Of a DNA stretch of 64,000 nt, positions 33,421 through 41,996 are shown one piece after another. This DNA is from CAZQGO01 sp964593065. GTDB taxonomy: Bacteria > Oederibacteriota > JAAXVQ01. The translations under genes and the position numbers were made by a program. The notes beneath the pieces were generated by a model. It was given only the letters and a program-made list of their open reading frames with translations, did no database searches and was not told where the DNA came from. Within the stretch, counting starts at the first letter, position 1, and the number at the start of each line of letters is the position of its first letter. Location: NCBI GenBank assembly GCA_964593065.1, contig CAZQGO010000013.1:18153-82152 (forward strand), given 5' to 3'.

Positions 33421-34665
33421 TCAGTACAGGATGCCCACCACCGCGCCGGTCATGCAGGTGGCCAGGGTGCCGCCGAGAATGGATTTAAACCCCAAGGCGA
33501 CAATTTCCTCGCGGCGCTCCGGCGCCATGGCGCCCAGGCCACCGATCAGGATCCCCAGCGAACCGAAATTGGCGAAACCGCACAGGGCGTAGGTCAGGAT
33601 CAGGCGGGAACGTTCCCCGAGCGCTGCGGCCGGCAGGTGCGCCAAGTCCAGGTACGCCAGCAATTCGTTCAGGACGGTCTTGGTGCCCAGCAGGGTGCCG
33701 GAAACGGCCGCTTCTCCCACCGGTACGCCCATCAGCCAGGCAACCGGCGCGAACACCCAGCCGAGCATTCTTTGAAAGGTCAGGGGTTGCCCGCCCACGC
33801 CCGGCAACAGCCCCAGCAGCAGGTTGAGGAGGTGCACCAGGGCGACCAGGACCACCAGCAGGGCGATGATCTGGATCAGAAGCTGCACGCCCGCCAGGGT
33901 CCCGCGCGTGATCGCGTCCATGGCGCTCCTGGCCTCCTGCGGCAGGTCGAGGCGGCCGCTGGACGGGACGCCGTTTTCGGGGATCATCAGCTTGGCGACC
34001 ACCACGGCCGCCGGCGCGCTGATGAGCGAGGCGGTCAGCAGGTGCCCCAGAATGCCCGGGATCACCCTGGCCAGGATCGAGGCATACAGGACCATCACCG
34101 TGCCGGCGATGGTGGCCATGCCGGAAACCATGAGGGTGAACAATTCGCTGCGGCTGATGCCCGCCAGGTAAGGCCTGACCAGCAGGGGCGCCTCGACCAT
34201 GCCCACGAAAACATTGGCCGTGGTTCCCAGGCCTTCCACGCCGCCGATGCCCATGGCCCGCCGCAACACCCAGGCGAAACCACGGACAAACCACGGCAGA
34301 ATCTTCCAATAGAACAGCAGGGCCGAAAGCGCACTCATGACCAGCACCAGGGGCAGGCCCCGGAAAGCCAGAATGTAGCTCGCGCCCGGAAACGTCTCCC
34401 GGAAAGGCAGGTCCGCGCCTCCCAGGTATCCGAACACGAAGGCGGTGCCCGCGCGCGTGGACCGCTCCAGGGCCAACACCAATTGATTCAGCCATGCAAA
34501 CGCTTGTTGGCTGGCGGGGATTTTCAGCAAGATGGCGGCAACAGCCAGCTGCAGGCCCAGACCGGCCAGAAGAGTTTTCCGGTTGATCCGGCGGCGATTT
34601 TCGGAACAGAGCCAGGCCAAACCGGCCAAAATCAGGAATCCCAGCATGCTCTGCACTCGCTCCAT
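33421..34665 (-). CDS. Concentrative nucleoside transporter (CNT/NupC family)
   Basis: About 414 residues, multi-pass. Family motifs include GVEGLGTTANVFVGMVEAPLLVRPYL (substrate- and sodium-site region), SGMATIAGTVMVLYA, and the late GTLLGTKTVLNELLAY and LTYALCGFANFGSLGILIGGLG. It imports nucleosides with Na+ or H+. ATG 34665 has GGGGGAG five nt upstream; the GTG two codons earlier falls within that box. It stands alone. Confidence 0.92.
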   Translation of the reverse strand: MERVQSMLGFLILAGLAWLCSENRRRINRKTLLAGLGLQLAVAAILLKIPASQQAFAWLNQLVLALERSTRAGTAFVFGYLGGADLPFRETFPGASYILAFRGLPLVLVMSALSALLFYWKILPWFVRGFAWVLRRAMGIGGVEGLGTTANVFVGMVEAPLLVRPYLAGISRSELFTLMVSGMATIAGTVMVLYASILARVIPGILGHLLTASLISAPAAVVVAKLMIPENGVPSSGRLDLPQEARSAMDAITRGTLAGVQLLIQIIALLVVLVALVHLLNLLLGLLPGVGGQPLTFQRMLGWVFAPVAWLMGVPVGEAAVSGTLLGTKTVLNELLAYLDLAHLPAAALGERSRLILTYALCGFANFGSLGILIGGLGAMAPERREEIVALGFKSILGGTLATCMTGAVVGILY

Positions 34666-34752
34666 GTTCACTCCCCCGGGTCAGAGGTGGAAAATTCCGC
34701 AGGAAAAAGCGCTTTATTGTAAGGGAAATCCGGCGAAAAATCCCAAAAAAAA

Positions 34753-34776
34753 AGCCTCCTGCAACCGCAAGAGGCT
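34753..34776 (-). terminator. Rho-independent terminator
   Basis: On the minus strand AGCCTC-loop-GAGGCT is followed by a run of eight T, read downstream of the lipoprotein gene at 34850-35338. The stem is 6 bp with a 12-nt loop. Confidence 0.75.
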
Positions 34777-34849
34777 CTTTCATCCGGTCAAGCAAAATGC
34801 ACCTGCGCGCCGGGGCTGAAAAGGAGTGCGAAAAAACGGCCGGGCGGCG

Positions 34850-35338
34850 TTAAGGCACAACCTCGATGGTCTCGGCTTTTTTTTGCTTCGGTTCCTCCGT
34901 GGTGGCGTTTTCGGGATATTTGGCCTGGTTGCCGATATCGATCAGGAAGATGGTATAGTTTTCGGGGTTGACGGCTTCGGTGACCAGGTGGTAGACCACG
35001 TCGCCCGCCTTGGCATGTTTGACCGTGTAATAGAGCTGGATCACCTTTCTACCGGGCACCAGCTGGTAGGCGTCAAACACGGCTTTCTCGATGGGGCCGA
35101 ACTGGTCCGTAACGGCCTGCATATCCGCGGTAAATTGCTCCAAAGACCCCTGCGGCCCGAACTTGATGCCGGGCGACAGGTATTGCTCGTAGGCCGTCTG
35201 AAAGTTTTTATCCATGAGCGCCTTGAAAAAGGCATTCCCCGCGGCAATGGCCGCATCCTCGTCGTGGGTGAAAGGCTGGCGCTGGGCGCAGCCCAGAGCC
35301 AAAAAACCGAGTATGCAAAGGGACAACCACTTTTTCAT
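34850..35338 (-). CDS. Small lipoprotein, NTF2/DUF4019-like
   Basis: 162 residues with a clear lipobox LALGC at residues 13-17. The mature part begins DEDAAIAAGNAFFKALMDKNFQTAYEQYL, a helical start common in SnoaL/NTF2-like and DUF4019 lipoproteins. It continues with beta-rich VIQLYYTVKHAKAGDVVYHLV and a Glu/Lys-rich tail. The function is unknown. It ends just before the terminator at 34753-34776 and is monocistronic. Confidence 0.75.
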   Translation of the reverse strand: MKKWLSLCILGFLALGCAQRQPFTHDEDAAIAAGNAFFKALMDKNFQTAYEQYLSPGIKFGPQGSLEQFTADMQAVTDQFGPIEKAVFDAYQLVPGRKVIQLYYTVKHAKAGDVVYHLVTEAVNPENYTIFLIDIGNQAKYPENATTEEPKQKKAETIEVVP

Positions 35339-35456
35339 GTTCCGCCTCCTTGCCAGGTTGGCCTGCCGGTAATCTAATATTGAAACAGGCCGCTTTCTTT
35401 TGCAAGCGTTTTCAGACCCTGCTCCGCGGCCTGCAAAAACCGGTGCCGTGCGTTCT

Positions 35457-36005
35457 TTAGACCACCTCGTCGTCCGGGGTGGCGAACACCCCGCCGCCGA
35501 GGTGATGCAAGGTCTTGCCGGCCGGCAGATGGACCAGCAGCCGCTCCTGGAAACCGTCGTCCCGCGCCAGGGCGAACCGGCATTCCCCCAAAATCAGGCC
35601 CATGTCTTTCAGTTCGAAGTTTTGCGTCACCACGCCTTCCAGGTAGGCCAGGCAGCCGTCCGGGACTTTCAGTTTCAGCCCGCGGCCCTGCCGCACCGGA
35701 AAATTGAAGCGGGAGTATTTATCCACCTCCTTTCCCGACACGGATCCCAAGTCGCGGACCAGCTGGGCCTGGTCCGCGATGGGAACGCAGAGAATGAAAA
35801 TGCCCGTGGTCTGCAGGTTGCGATAGGTCTGGTGCGTCCGCTCGATGGCCAGCATGACCTGGGTGGGAGCGTCCTGCACCGGGCAATTCCAGGCAATCGG
35901 GGCGACATTCGGCCGGCCGTCCGAAGCCTGGCTGGCCACGAGCACCAGCGGACCGTGGCCGAGCAGGCGGTAGGCCAGATCCACATCGATTTTCCGGTAG
36001 TCCAT
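35457..36005 (-). CDS. Flavin-reductase-like FMN-binding protein (flavoredoxin type)
   Basis: 182 residues from ATG 36005, with AAGGAGG eight nt upstream. Split-barrel motifs are PLVLVASQASDGRPNVAPIAWNCPVQDAPTQVMLAI, FILCVPI, GSVSGKEVDKY and YLEGVV. These fit the DIM6/NTAB flavin reductase domain, which binds FMN for short-range electron transfer. The partner is unknown. It is divergent from the CheX-like gene. Confidence 0.88.
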   Translation of the reverse strand: MDYRKIDVDLAYRLLGHGPLVLVASQASDGRPNVAPIAWNCPVQDAPTQVMLAIERTHQTYRNLQTTGIFILCVPIADQAQLVRDLGSVSGKEVDKYSRFNFPVRQGRGLKLKVPDGCLAYLEGVVTQNFELKDMGLILGECRFALARDDGFQERLLVHLPAGKTLHHLGGGVFATPDDEVV

Positions 36006-36101
36006 CGCGCAGCCTCCTTGCGCCATCCGGCCGCCGCAAACCTTGTGCCGGGTTTCCCGCGGCCCGGTGTTCGCTCCGCGGGCTTTTGGGCAGATTTGGT
36101 T

Positions 36102-36131
36102 TTGACACTACCCTCGCAAATATGCGACAAT
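36102..36131 (+). promoter_or_regulatory. Promoter for the CheX-like gene
   Basis: Consensus TTGACA at 36102-36107 and GACAAT at 36126-36131, 18 nt apart, lie upstream of ATG 36168. The region is AT-richer than its surroundings. Confidence 0.55.
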
Positions 36132-36167
36132 GCTTTCACATTATACTCCAACCGCCCAGAGGTCAAT

Positions 36168-36644
36168 ATGGATCAAGTTACCTTCAGCACGCAGACTTGG
36201 CTGGACGCCATGAAAACGGCCGCCCAGGAGGTGGTGAAAACCACCTTCAATCTGGCCGGATTCGAGGGCGCCACCCGGCAGGACAACCTTCCCTGGAACA
36301 ATACCATCGGCGCCTACGTGCCCTTGGTGGGCAAGCAATACTCCCTGCAATTGGGCCTGGTTTCCACCGCCGAGGGCTGCCAGCGCATCGCCCGCAGGCT
36401 GCTCAACCTCAAGGAGCATGATATCCTCCTGGAGGAGGAGATGGCGGACGCCATCCGGGAAATCGTGAACATCCTCGGGGGCTTGAGCAAAAAAATCATC
36501 GAAGGCGACATCCCCGCTTCCTCCCTGGGGTTGCCCATTTTCATCAACGGCCACATTACCATCACCAAGGAGCAAACGGCGGGCTCGGAAATGATCAAAA
36601 TCGGGGACGTGATTTGTTATTTGATCGTCCTGCGGCAAAAGTAA
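36168..36644 (+). CDS. CheX-like chemotaxis phosphatase
   Basis: 158 residues from ATG 36168. The CheC/CheX phosphatase signature is intact: Asp94-x3-Glu98-x2-Asn101 and Pro123, matching D-x3-E-x2-N-x21-P. The preceding segment LGLVSTAEGCQRIARRLLNL also fits the family. Such proteins dephosphorylate CheY-P or other response regulators. No other chemotaxis or two-component gene is present in the window, so its target is elsewhere or it has a different role. The start follows GAGGTC and lies downstream of the TTGACA promoter. Confidence 0.85.
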   Translation: MDQVTFSTQTWLDAMKTAAQEVVKTTFNLAGFEGATRQDNLPWNNTIGAYVPLVGKQYSLQLGLVSTAEGCQRIARRLLNLKEHDILLEEEMADAIREIVNILGGLSKKIIEGDIPASSLGLPIFINGHITITKEQTAGSEMIKIGDVICYLIVLRQK

Positions 36645-36734
36645 GCCTCCGCTTCCGGCCCGGCGTGCGGCCAGTCCCGACCGGAGGCGCCGGCCGCGGG
36701 CGCCGGACGGAAGAGACTTCGATCCCGCACGCCC

Positions 36735-37646
36735 ATGAAACTCAAACCCATTGACGTCGTCAGCCTCGTCTACTCCGCCCTCCTCTTTGTCCTGATCGCC
36801 TGTTTTCGCGCGCAAGTACGGCATTGGCCCTGGTATTTGGGCTTCCTGGCCGCCTACGCGGTTCTGATTTTCCTGCTCGTGGGTTTGGACGCGCGCTTTC
36901 CGAAAAACCGCGCGCTGAAATTCCTGCGCTTGACGTATCCCCTGCTCACGACCCTGGCCGCCTACAAGTCCATCGAGGGCTACGTGCTCGTCCTGCACGG
37001 CCACTTCCTCGACGGCGCCGTCACGGGCCTGGAAAAAGCGCTGCTGGGCGTCAATCCCACCCTGGCCCTGGAACGCATGGTGTCCCGCCCGCTGAATGAA
37101 TTTTTCATGTTTGCGTATTTTTCCTACTATTCCTTCATCGTCGTCCCGCCGTTGTGGTTGTTCCTCCAGCGGCGCGATCCGGAACTCGAACACCTGGTCT
37201 TCAGCCTGATCCTCACGTTTTACGTCTCCTACCTCGGATTCGTGCTGCTGCCCGTGGAAGGGCCCCGCTACGCCCTGCGGGGCCTGTACGCGGTGCCCGA
37301 ATTGCAGGGCTACGTCTTCGCCCCGCTCCAGCGCTGCATCATGCGGGCGGGGGAGGCGCACGGGGCGTGTTTTCCCTCCTCGCACCTGGCGGTGGCCTGG
37401 GTGGCCTTGTTCTCGATCCGGAAGTTTTTCGGCCGCAAGCCGTTCTGGATCCTGCTGCCGCTGACCGTCGCGCTGTCCGTGTCCATCGTCTACAACCGCT
37501 ATCATTACCTCTCCGACGCGGTGGGGGGCATGCTGGTGGCCTGGCTCTGCTATCAAACCAGCCGCCGGGTGTACCGCCGCGCGCCCGGAGCGGACCGCGG
37601 GCCGACACCGCCGCCCGTGGCCGCCGCGGCGGGGGGCGGGGCGTAA
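36735..37646 (+). CDS. PAP2-family membrane phosphatase/phosphotransferase, Aur1/Ipt1-like
   Basis: 303 residues with about seven membrane helices. PAP2 active-site motifs are in the second half: a PVEGPRYAL region, CFPSSHLAVAWV (PSxH, the His base) and YNRYHYLSDAVGG (RxxxLSD). The six-helix core with a long N-terminal membrane part resembles inositol phosphorylceramide synthase/inositolphosphotransferase members. It could transfer or remove a phosphate head group on a lipid, possibly ceramide. No strong Shine-Dalgarno lies close to ATG 36735. Confidence 0.82.
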   Translation: MKLKPIDVVSLVYSALLFVLIACFRAQVRHWPWYLGFLAAYAVLIFLLVGLDARFPKNRALKFLRLTYPLLTTLAAYKSIEGYVLVLHGHFLDGAVTGLEKALLGVNPTLALERMVSRPLNEFFMFAYFSYYSFIVVPPLWLFLQRRDPELEHLVFSLILTFYVSYLGFVLLPVEGPRYALRGLYAVPELQGYVFAPLQRCIMRAGEAHGACFPSSHLAVAWVALFSIRKFFGRKPFWILLPLTVALSVSIVYNRYHYLSDAVGGMLVAWLCYQTSRRVYRRAPGADRGPTPPPVAAAAGGGA

Positions 37647-37661
37647 AAAGCCTTCCCGCCC

Positions 37662-37690
37662 TTTACAACCTCCCCGCGGCAAATTATAAT
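37662..37690 (+). promoter_or_regulatory. Promoter for glnS
   Basis: TTTACA (37662-37667) and consensus TATAAT (37685-37690) are separated by 17 nt. The -10 element overlaps an in-frame ATG at 37689, which therefore cannot be the start. Confidence 0.7.
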
Positions 37691-37721
37691 GAACGACCAT
37701 CCTGGTGCCAGGAGTCTTTCC

Positions 37722-39440
37722 ATGCCCGAGCCGACTTCCACCGTTCCGGGTCAACCCGGCCGGCCGGTGGATTTCATCCGGAAGATCATCAGCGAGGACC
37801 TGCGGACCGGTAAAAACGGAAACCGGGTGGCCACCCGGTTTCCGCCCGAACCCAACGGGTACCTGCATATCGGGCACGCCAAGTCCATCAACCTCAACTT
37901 CGGCGTGGCCGCGGAATTCAACGGGGTCTGCCACCTGCGCTTCGACGACACCAATCCGGAAAAAGAGGAGCGGGAATACATCGAGGCCATCGAGCGCGAC
38001 GTCCGCTGGCTGGGTTTCGATTGGGGTTCGCATCTGTACCATGCTTCGGATTATTTCCCCCAGTTTTACGCCTGCGCGGTCGAGCTGGTCGAAAAGGGCC
38101 TGGCCTACGTGGACGATCTTTCCCCCGACGAGATTCGCGAACACCGCGGCACCCTGACCGAGCCGGGCCGGAACAGCCCCTTTCGCGGCCGGCCCGTCGC
38201 GGAGAATCTGGATCTGCTCGAGCGCATGCGCCGGGGGGAGTTCGCGGAAGGCTCCCGGGTGCTGCGCGCCAAGATCGACATGGCCAGCCCGAACCTCAAC
38301 CTGCGCGACCCGGTGCTCTACCGCATCCTGCGCGCCCCGCACCCGCACACGGGCGCGGCCTGGTGCATCTACCCCATGTACGACTTCGCGCATCCGCTCG
38401 AGGACGCGATCGAGCGCATCACCCACTCCCTCTGCACCCTGGAGTTCGAAGACCACCGCCCCTTCTATGACTGGCTCTTAGACCACGTCAGAGTTCCCTG
38501 CCATCCCCGGCAGATCGAATTCGCGCGCTTGAACCTCACCTGGACGGTCATGAGCAAGCGCAAGCTCCTGCAGCTGGTCCGGGAAGGGCACGTGCGCGGC
38601 TGGGACGACCCCCGCATGCCCACGCTGTCCGGCCTGCGCCGGCGCGGTTACACTCCGGAGGCCATTCGCAGCTTCTGCACGGCCCTCGGCGTGGACAAGA
38701 CCAACAGTGTTGTGGATTTCGGCCTGCTGGAATATTACCTGCGCGAGGATCTCAATCTGACCGCGCCCCGGGTCATGGCCGTCCTGCGCCCCCTGAAGGT
38801 CGTCCTCGACGATTATCCCGCCGGCCGGGTGGAGGAGTTGGAGGCCGACAACAATCCGGAGAATCCGGCCGCTGGCCGCCGCCGGGTTCCGTTCACGCGC
38901 GAGCTGTACATCGAGCGGGAAGATTTCCAAGAGCAGCCGCCGAAAGGCTATTTCCGGCTTGCGCCCGGACGCGAGGTCCGTCTGAAACACGCCTATTACG
39001 TGACCTGCCGGGACGTGGAACGCGACCCGGCCACGGGCGAAATTCTCGTGGTGCATTGCACCCACGATCCGGCTTCGCGCGGTGGCGGAACGCCGGACAA
39101 CCGCGTAGTGCGCGGCACCCTGCACTGGGTGAGCGCCGCCCACGCCCTGGATGCGGAAGTCCGCTGGTACGAGCACCTGTTCACCCGGCCGGATCCGGAG
39201 GCGGTGGCGCCCGGGGAGGAGTTCACCCGGCACTTAAATCCCAATTCCCTGACCGTGCTGAACGGCTGCAAGGCCGAACCCGGCCTAAGGAGCGCACGGG
39301 CCGGCGACCATTTTCAATTTTTGCGCCAGGGTTACTTTTGCCTGGATCCCGACTCCACCCCGGAAAAACCGGTCTTCAACCGCACGGTGGGACTGCGGGA
39401 CACCTGGGCGAAAATCCAAAAGAAAAACCGGCAGCCCTAA
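37722..39440 (+). CDS. glnS: Glutamine--tRNA ligase
   Basis: 572 residues from ATG 37722, which has AGGAG seven nt upstream and a promoter ending at 37690; the ATG at 37689 lies in the -10 box. Class I motifs are present: the HIGH-like PNGYLHIGHA near residue 43 and the KMSKS-like VMSKRKL near 276. GlnRS-type RFDDTNP, YDFAHPLEDAIE and the C-terminal anticodon-binding barrels follow. A GlnRS implies direct Gln-tRNA charging for at least this tRNA, though it does not exclude GatCAB elsewhere. Confidence 0.96.
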   Translation: MPEPTSTVPGQPGRPVDFIRKIISEDLRTGKNGNRVATRFPPEPNGYLHIGHAKSINLNFGVAAEFNGVCHLRFDDTNPEKEEREYIEAIERDVRWLGFDWGSHLYHASDYFPQFYACAVELVEKGLAYVDDLSPDEIREHRGTLTEPGRNSPFRGRPVAENLDLLERMRRGEFAEGSRVLRAKIDMASPNLNLRDPVLYRILRAPHPHTGAAWCIYPMYDFAHPLEDAIERITHSLCTLEFEDHRPFYDWLLDHVRVPCHPRQIEFARLNLTWTVMSKRKLLQLVREGHVRGWDDPRMPTLSGLRRRGYTPEAIRSFCTALGVDKTNSVVDFGLLEYYLREDLNLTAPRVMAVLRPLKVVLDDYPAGRVEELEADNNPENPAAGRRRVPFTRELYIEREDFQEQPPKGYFRLAPGREVRLKHAYYVTCRDVERDPATGEILVVHCTHDPASRGGGTPDNRVVRGTLHWVSAAHALDAEVRWYEHLFTRPDPEAVAPGEEFTRHLNPNSLTVLNGCKAEPGLRSARAGDHFQFLRQGYFCLDPDSTPEKPVFNRTVGLRDTWAKIQKKNRQP

Positions 39441-39498
39441 TGTCCCGGCCTGCCGGGCGGTTTCGGCGGCAGCGGCCGGACGCCGCGGAGGCCTCCGC

Positions 39499-41433
39499 CT
39501 AGGCCGCGTGCCGGCGCCAAACCAACCATCCCCAGGCGGCGAGAATGAGTCCGCTCAGCAACGAGAGAGCTTCCGCCGCCGCCCGGACCGGCGTGCGCCC
39601 AAAACGGGCTTCCACCCGGTGCCGTCCGGGCTGAAACTGCACGATCATCCGTCCCGCCGGATCGACCGCAAATTCCTTTTTGTCCCCGTCCGCCAGAACC
39701 GTCCATCCCGGAAAATAATACCTCTCGACGATGACGACGACAGGACTTTCGGCCTGCAGGTCGAAGGAAAGCCAGGACACTCCGCGCCGGACATTTTGGA
39801 TCCGGCCTTCCCCTTCGGCCACCACCGCGTCTTGCCCCGGCGGCTCCGAGGGAACCAGGCGCACCGTTTTCGGCAGCATTTCATACGTCGCACCCGCGCG
39901 GTACACCTTCTGGCGTATGGCGTCAGGAGTCAAGTCCCGTTCCGTAACAGCGGGCGGCCGCGGCCGGCCCAGAACGCGGGCCTGCAGGGGCAGGAGGCTG
40001 AGCGGCAGGGAGACGCTGACGAGCATGGCGGCAAACATCGGCACCAGCCAGTCGCGCCGGAAATTCACCCGGCTCCATACGAACGCGAGAACGGCGGCCA
40101 GCGCCGCCACGATGGCGGTTTGGGCCGCCAGGTAATTGCCGCCGCGCGTTTCCCCCACCCAGGACAAGGCGAGGAAACCCGTGGGCCAGAGAAAGAGCAG
40201 CCATGCCAGCCTGGACTCCCAGGCCGGACTCTGCCGCGCGGCTAGGACCAGGTACCCCGACAACAGCGAGGAGGCAAAAACCGCAAACCCCAGGAAGCGC
40301 CAGGGAAATTGAAGAAAAGGCAGCAAAGGCAGGTGCGTCCACAAGAAGCGGGACGCGGAAGTGGTGAGCAGGACGCAGGTCCAGAAGAAAAGCTGCCAAA
40401 ACCAGAATACGCGCCGGCGCAAAAACGAGGGCAGAACGCGGCTGGCCGCCAGCGTTGCCAGCACCGCCAGCCACGCGAAACTGCCCACCTGGAATGACAT
40501 CCCGTCCTGGCTTCCGGGACGGCTCACCCCGTAATTCCAGTAGGCCGAGAGCAACTGCCAGGCGCTCACAAAGTGCTGCCGGAAATCGTAGGCCAAGGCA
40601 CCCTGGGCGGTTCCGACCCAGGTGTAGGCCCTTTCCAGCAGCGCCGGCAGCCAGTAGAAGGCCGACAGGCCCAAGGCCAGCAGGTAGGCGCCGCTCACCA
40701 CGGCCGCGGGCCGCAAGCGCGGCTCGCGCCAGAAAAGGCACAGGGCGAACATCGCTCCCACTGGAAAAATGACCAGAGCCACGGCATTGTGCGCAAGCAG
40801 CAAACCGGCCAGCGCCGCCGCCAGCAGCGCCAGGGCCCGCGAAGGCCGGGCCTGCCATGCCAGGAGGATGCCTAAAAACACCAGCGGGATGAAAACAAAG
40901 CTGAGGCTTTCCGGCAGGGCTCCGCGCACGTACACATCCAGGAAACGGTAGGGCGCGAACATGTACGCCACGGCCGCCACCAGGGCGGCTTGGTGGTCGC
41001 GGAGGAGGACGCGGGCCAGCCAGAACAGGCTTAATCCCGAGAAGAGCACGGTGCCCGCCAGCGTCCAGCGGTAAGCGGCGAAGACCCCGGCGCCCAGGGT
41101 TTGCAGTAAAAAAGTCAGGAAATAGGCCAGGGGCGGCATGAGCACGAAGGTCGGCAGTCCGTAGCCGCCCATTAAATCCGGCAGCCAGCGCACGGGAAAC
41201 CGGCCCGCGCGCAGCACGTGCGTGAATTCGGCGATACGCCACCAGTGAAGAATGCCGTCGTGCGAGTCGTATCCGGGGAGGAGCAACAAAGGCCACACGG
41301 CCAGCAGGGAGAGTCCCGCCACCAGCCAGGCCGAGCGCCCCGAAGCGGTGGAACCGCCGGGCATTCTCCGCGCCGGCGGTACGCCTTCCGGTTCGCCTTC
41401 CGGGGACGAACCGCGCGCTACGGGGCGGATCAC
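39499..41433 (-). CDS. Large polytopic membrane protein (6-pyruvoyl-tetrahydropterin synthase-related/YfhO-like, GT-C type)
   Basis: About 644 residues with ten or more hydrophobic helices and a C-terminal soluble beta domain (about 555-635). An early luminal-loop DSHDGILHWWRIAEF resembles the acidic loop of GT-C glycosyltransferases and the PTPS-related membrane family. The C-terminal ESPVVVIVERYYFPGWTVLADG matches the YfhO-like tail. It may move lipid-linked sugars to envelope glycans. GTG 41433 is tentative; the region before the first helix is Pro/Gly/Ser-rich. It is the last gene of the 44.9-39.5 kb cluster. Confidence 0.78.
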   Translation of the reverse strand: MIRPVARGSSPEGEPEGVPPARRMPGGSTASGRSAWLVAGLSLLAVWPLLLLPGYDSHDGILHWWRIAEFTHVLRAGRFPVRWLPDLMGGYGLPTFVLMPPLAYFLTFLLQTLGAGVFAAYRWTLAGTVLFSGLSLFWLARVLLRDHQAALVAAVAYMFAPYRFLDVYVRGALPESLSFVFIPLVFLGILLAWQARPSRALALLAAALAGLLLAHNAVALVIFPVGAMFALCLFWREPRLRPAAVVSGAYLLALGLSAFYWLPALLERAYTWVGTAQGALAYDFRQHFVSAWQLLSAYWNYGVSRPGSQDGMSFQVGSFAWLAVLATLAASRVLPSFLRRRVFWFWQLFFWTCVLLTTSASRFLWTHLPLLPFLQFPWRFLGFAVFASSLLSGYLVLAARQSPAWESRLAWLLFLWPTGFLALSWVGETRGGNYLAAQTAIVAALAAVLAFVWSRVNFRRDWLVPMFAAMLVSVSLPLSLLPLQARVLGRPRPPAVTERDLTPDAIRQKVYRAGATYEMLPKTVRLVPSEPPGQDAVVAEGEGRIQNVRRGVSWLSFDLQAESPVVVIVERYYFPGWTVLADGDKKEFAVDPAGRMIVQFQPGRHRVEARFGRTPVRAAAEALSLLSGLILAAWGWLVWRRHAA

Positions 41434-41449
41434 CGGCTTTCCCGCTTGG

Positions 41450-41950
41450 TCAGGCTTTCGGCGGGTTCGCCAGGGCGTGCGGGCCCTGCGCCAGGTCCCA
41501 TCTGAGCGCCCACCACATGCAGAGTTGTCCCAGCAGCAGCGTTTGCAGCAAGACTTCCCAAAAGGTGATCATCGCAAATTGCGCGGGATAGACGGTGAAA
41601 AAAACGAAATGTTCGATCAGGCCTCCGCCCGCCGCCAGGGTCCCGACCAGGAACAAAATGCCCGTGATGGCCAGACCGCCCCGTAACTGGCCCAGCTGAT
41701 AGAGCCTGTCCCGAAAAGGAAACAAGGCCAGGGCGTACAGCAGGCCCCGGACGACCTGCGCCGGGAACAGCCAGGACGTCACGTGGGCGCTCATGGGATC
41801 CCTGAGGTAGGGTAAGGCCGTGGCCGAAGGCGGATAAAAGACGTGTACGCCCAGGACGCCTTGGGCGAAAATACCCGCCAAAAAATAGGTGAAAATATGC
41901 GCCACCATGACCATGACCGTGAATTTGACCAGGCGATAGAAGGGCCGCAT
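41450..41950 (-). CDS. Small polytopic membrane protein, unknown
   Basis: 166 residues with about four hydrophobic segments: VKFTVMVMVAHIFTYFLAG, VVRGLLYALALFPF, GLAITGILFLVGTLA and FAMITFWEVLLQTLLLGQ. A conserved-looking HVFYPP occurs after the first helix. I do not recognise the family. ATG 41950 has GGAGGAGG upstream. A second small membrane protein lies two genes away (43284-43721) with a similar layout, and they may be related. Confidence 0.8.
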   Translation of the reverse strand: MRPFYRLVKFTVMVMVAHIFTYFLAGIFAQGVLGVHVFYPPSATALPYLRDPMSAHVTSWLFPAQVVRGLLYALALFPFRDRLYQLGQLRGGLAITGILFLVGTLAAGGGLIEHFVFFTVYPAQFAMITFWEVLLQTLLLGQLCMWWALRWDLAQGPHALANPPKA

Positions 41951-41996
41951 GCTCCACTCCTCCTCCGGGATTCTGCCGCTGAGAGCCGCCGGCCGG

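Noticed and set aside
35400..36644. A 414-codon frame for the CheX-like protein
   Set aside because: Upstream codons run antisense to the flavin-reductase-like gene. The CheX family match begins at ATG 36168, preceded by a good promoter.
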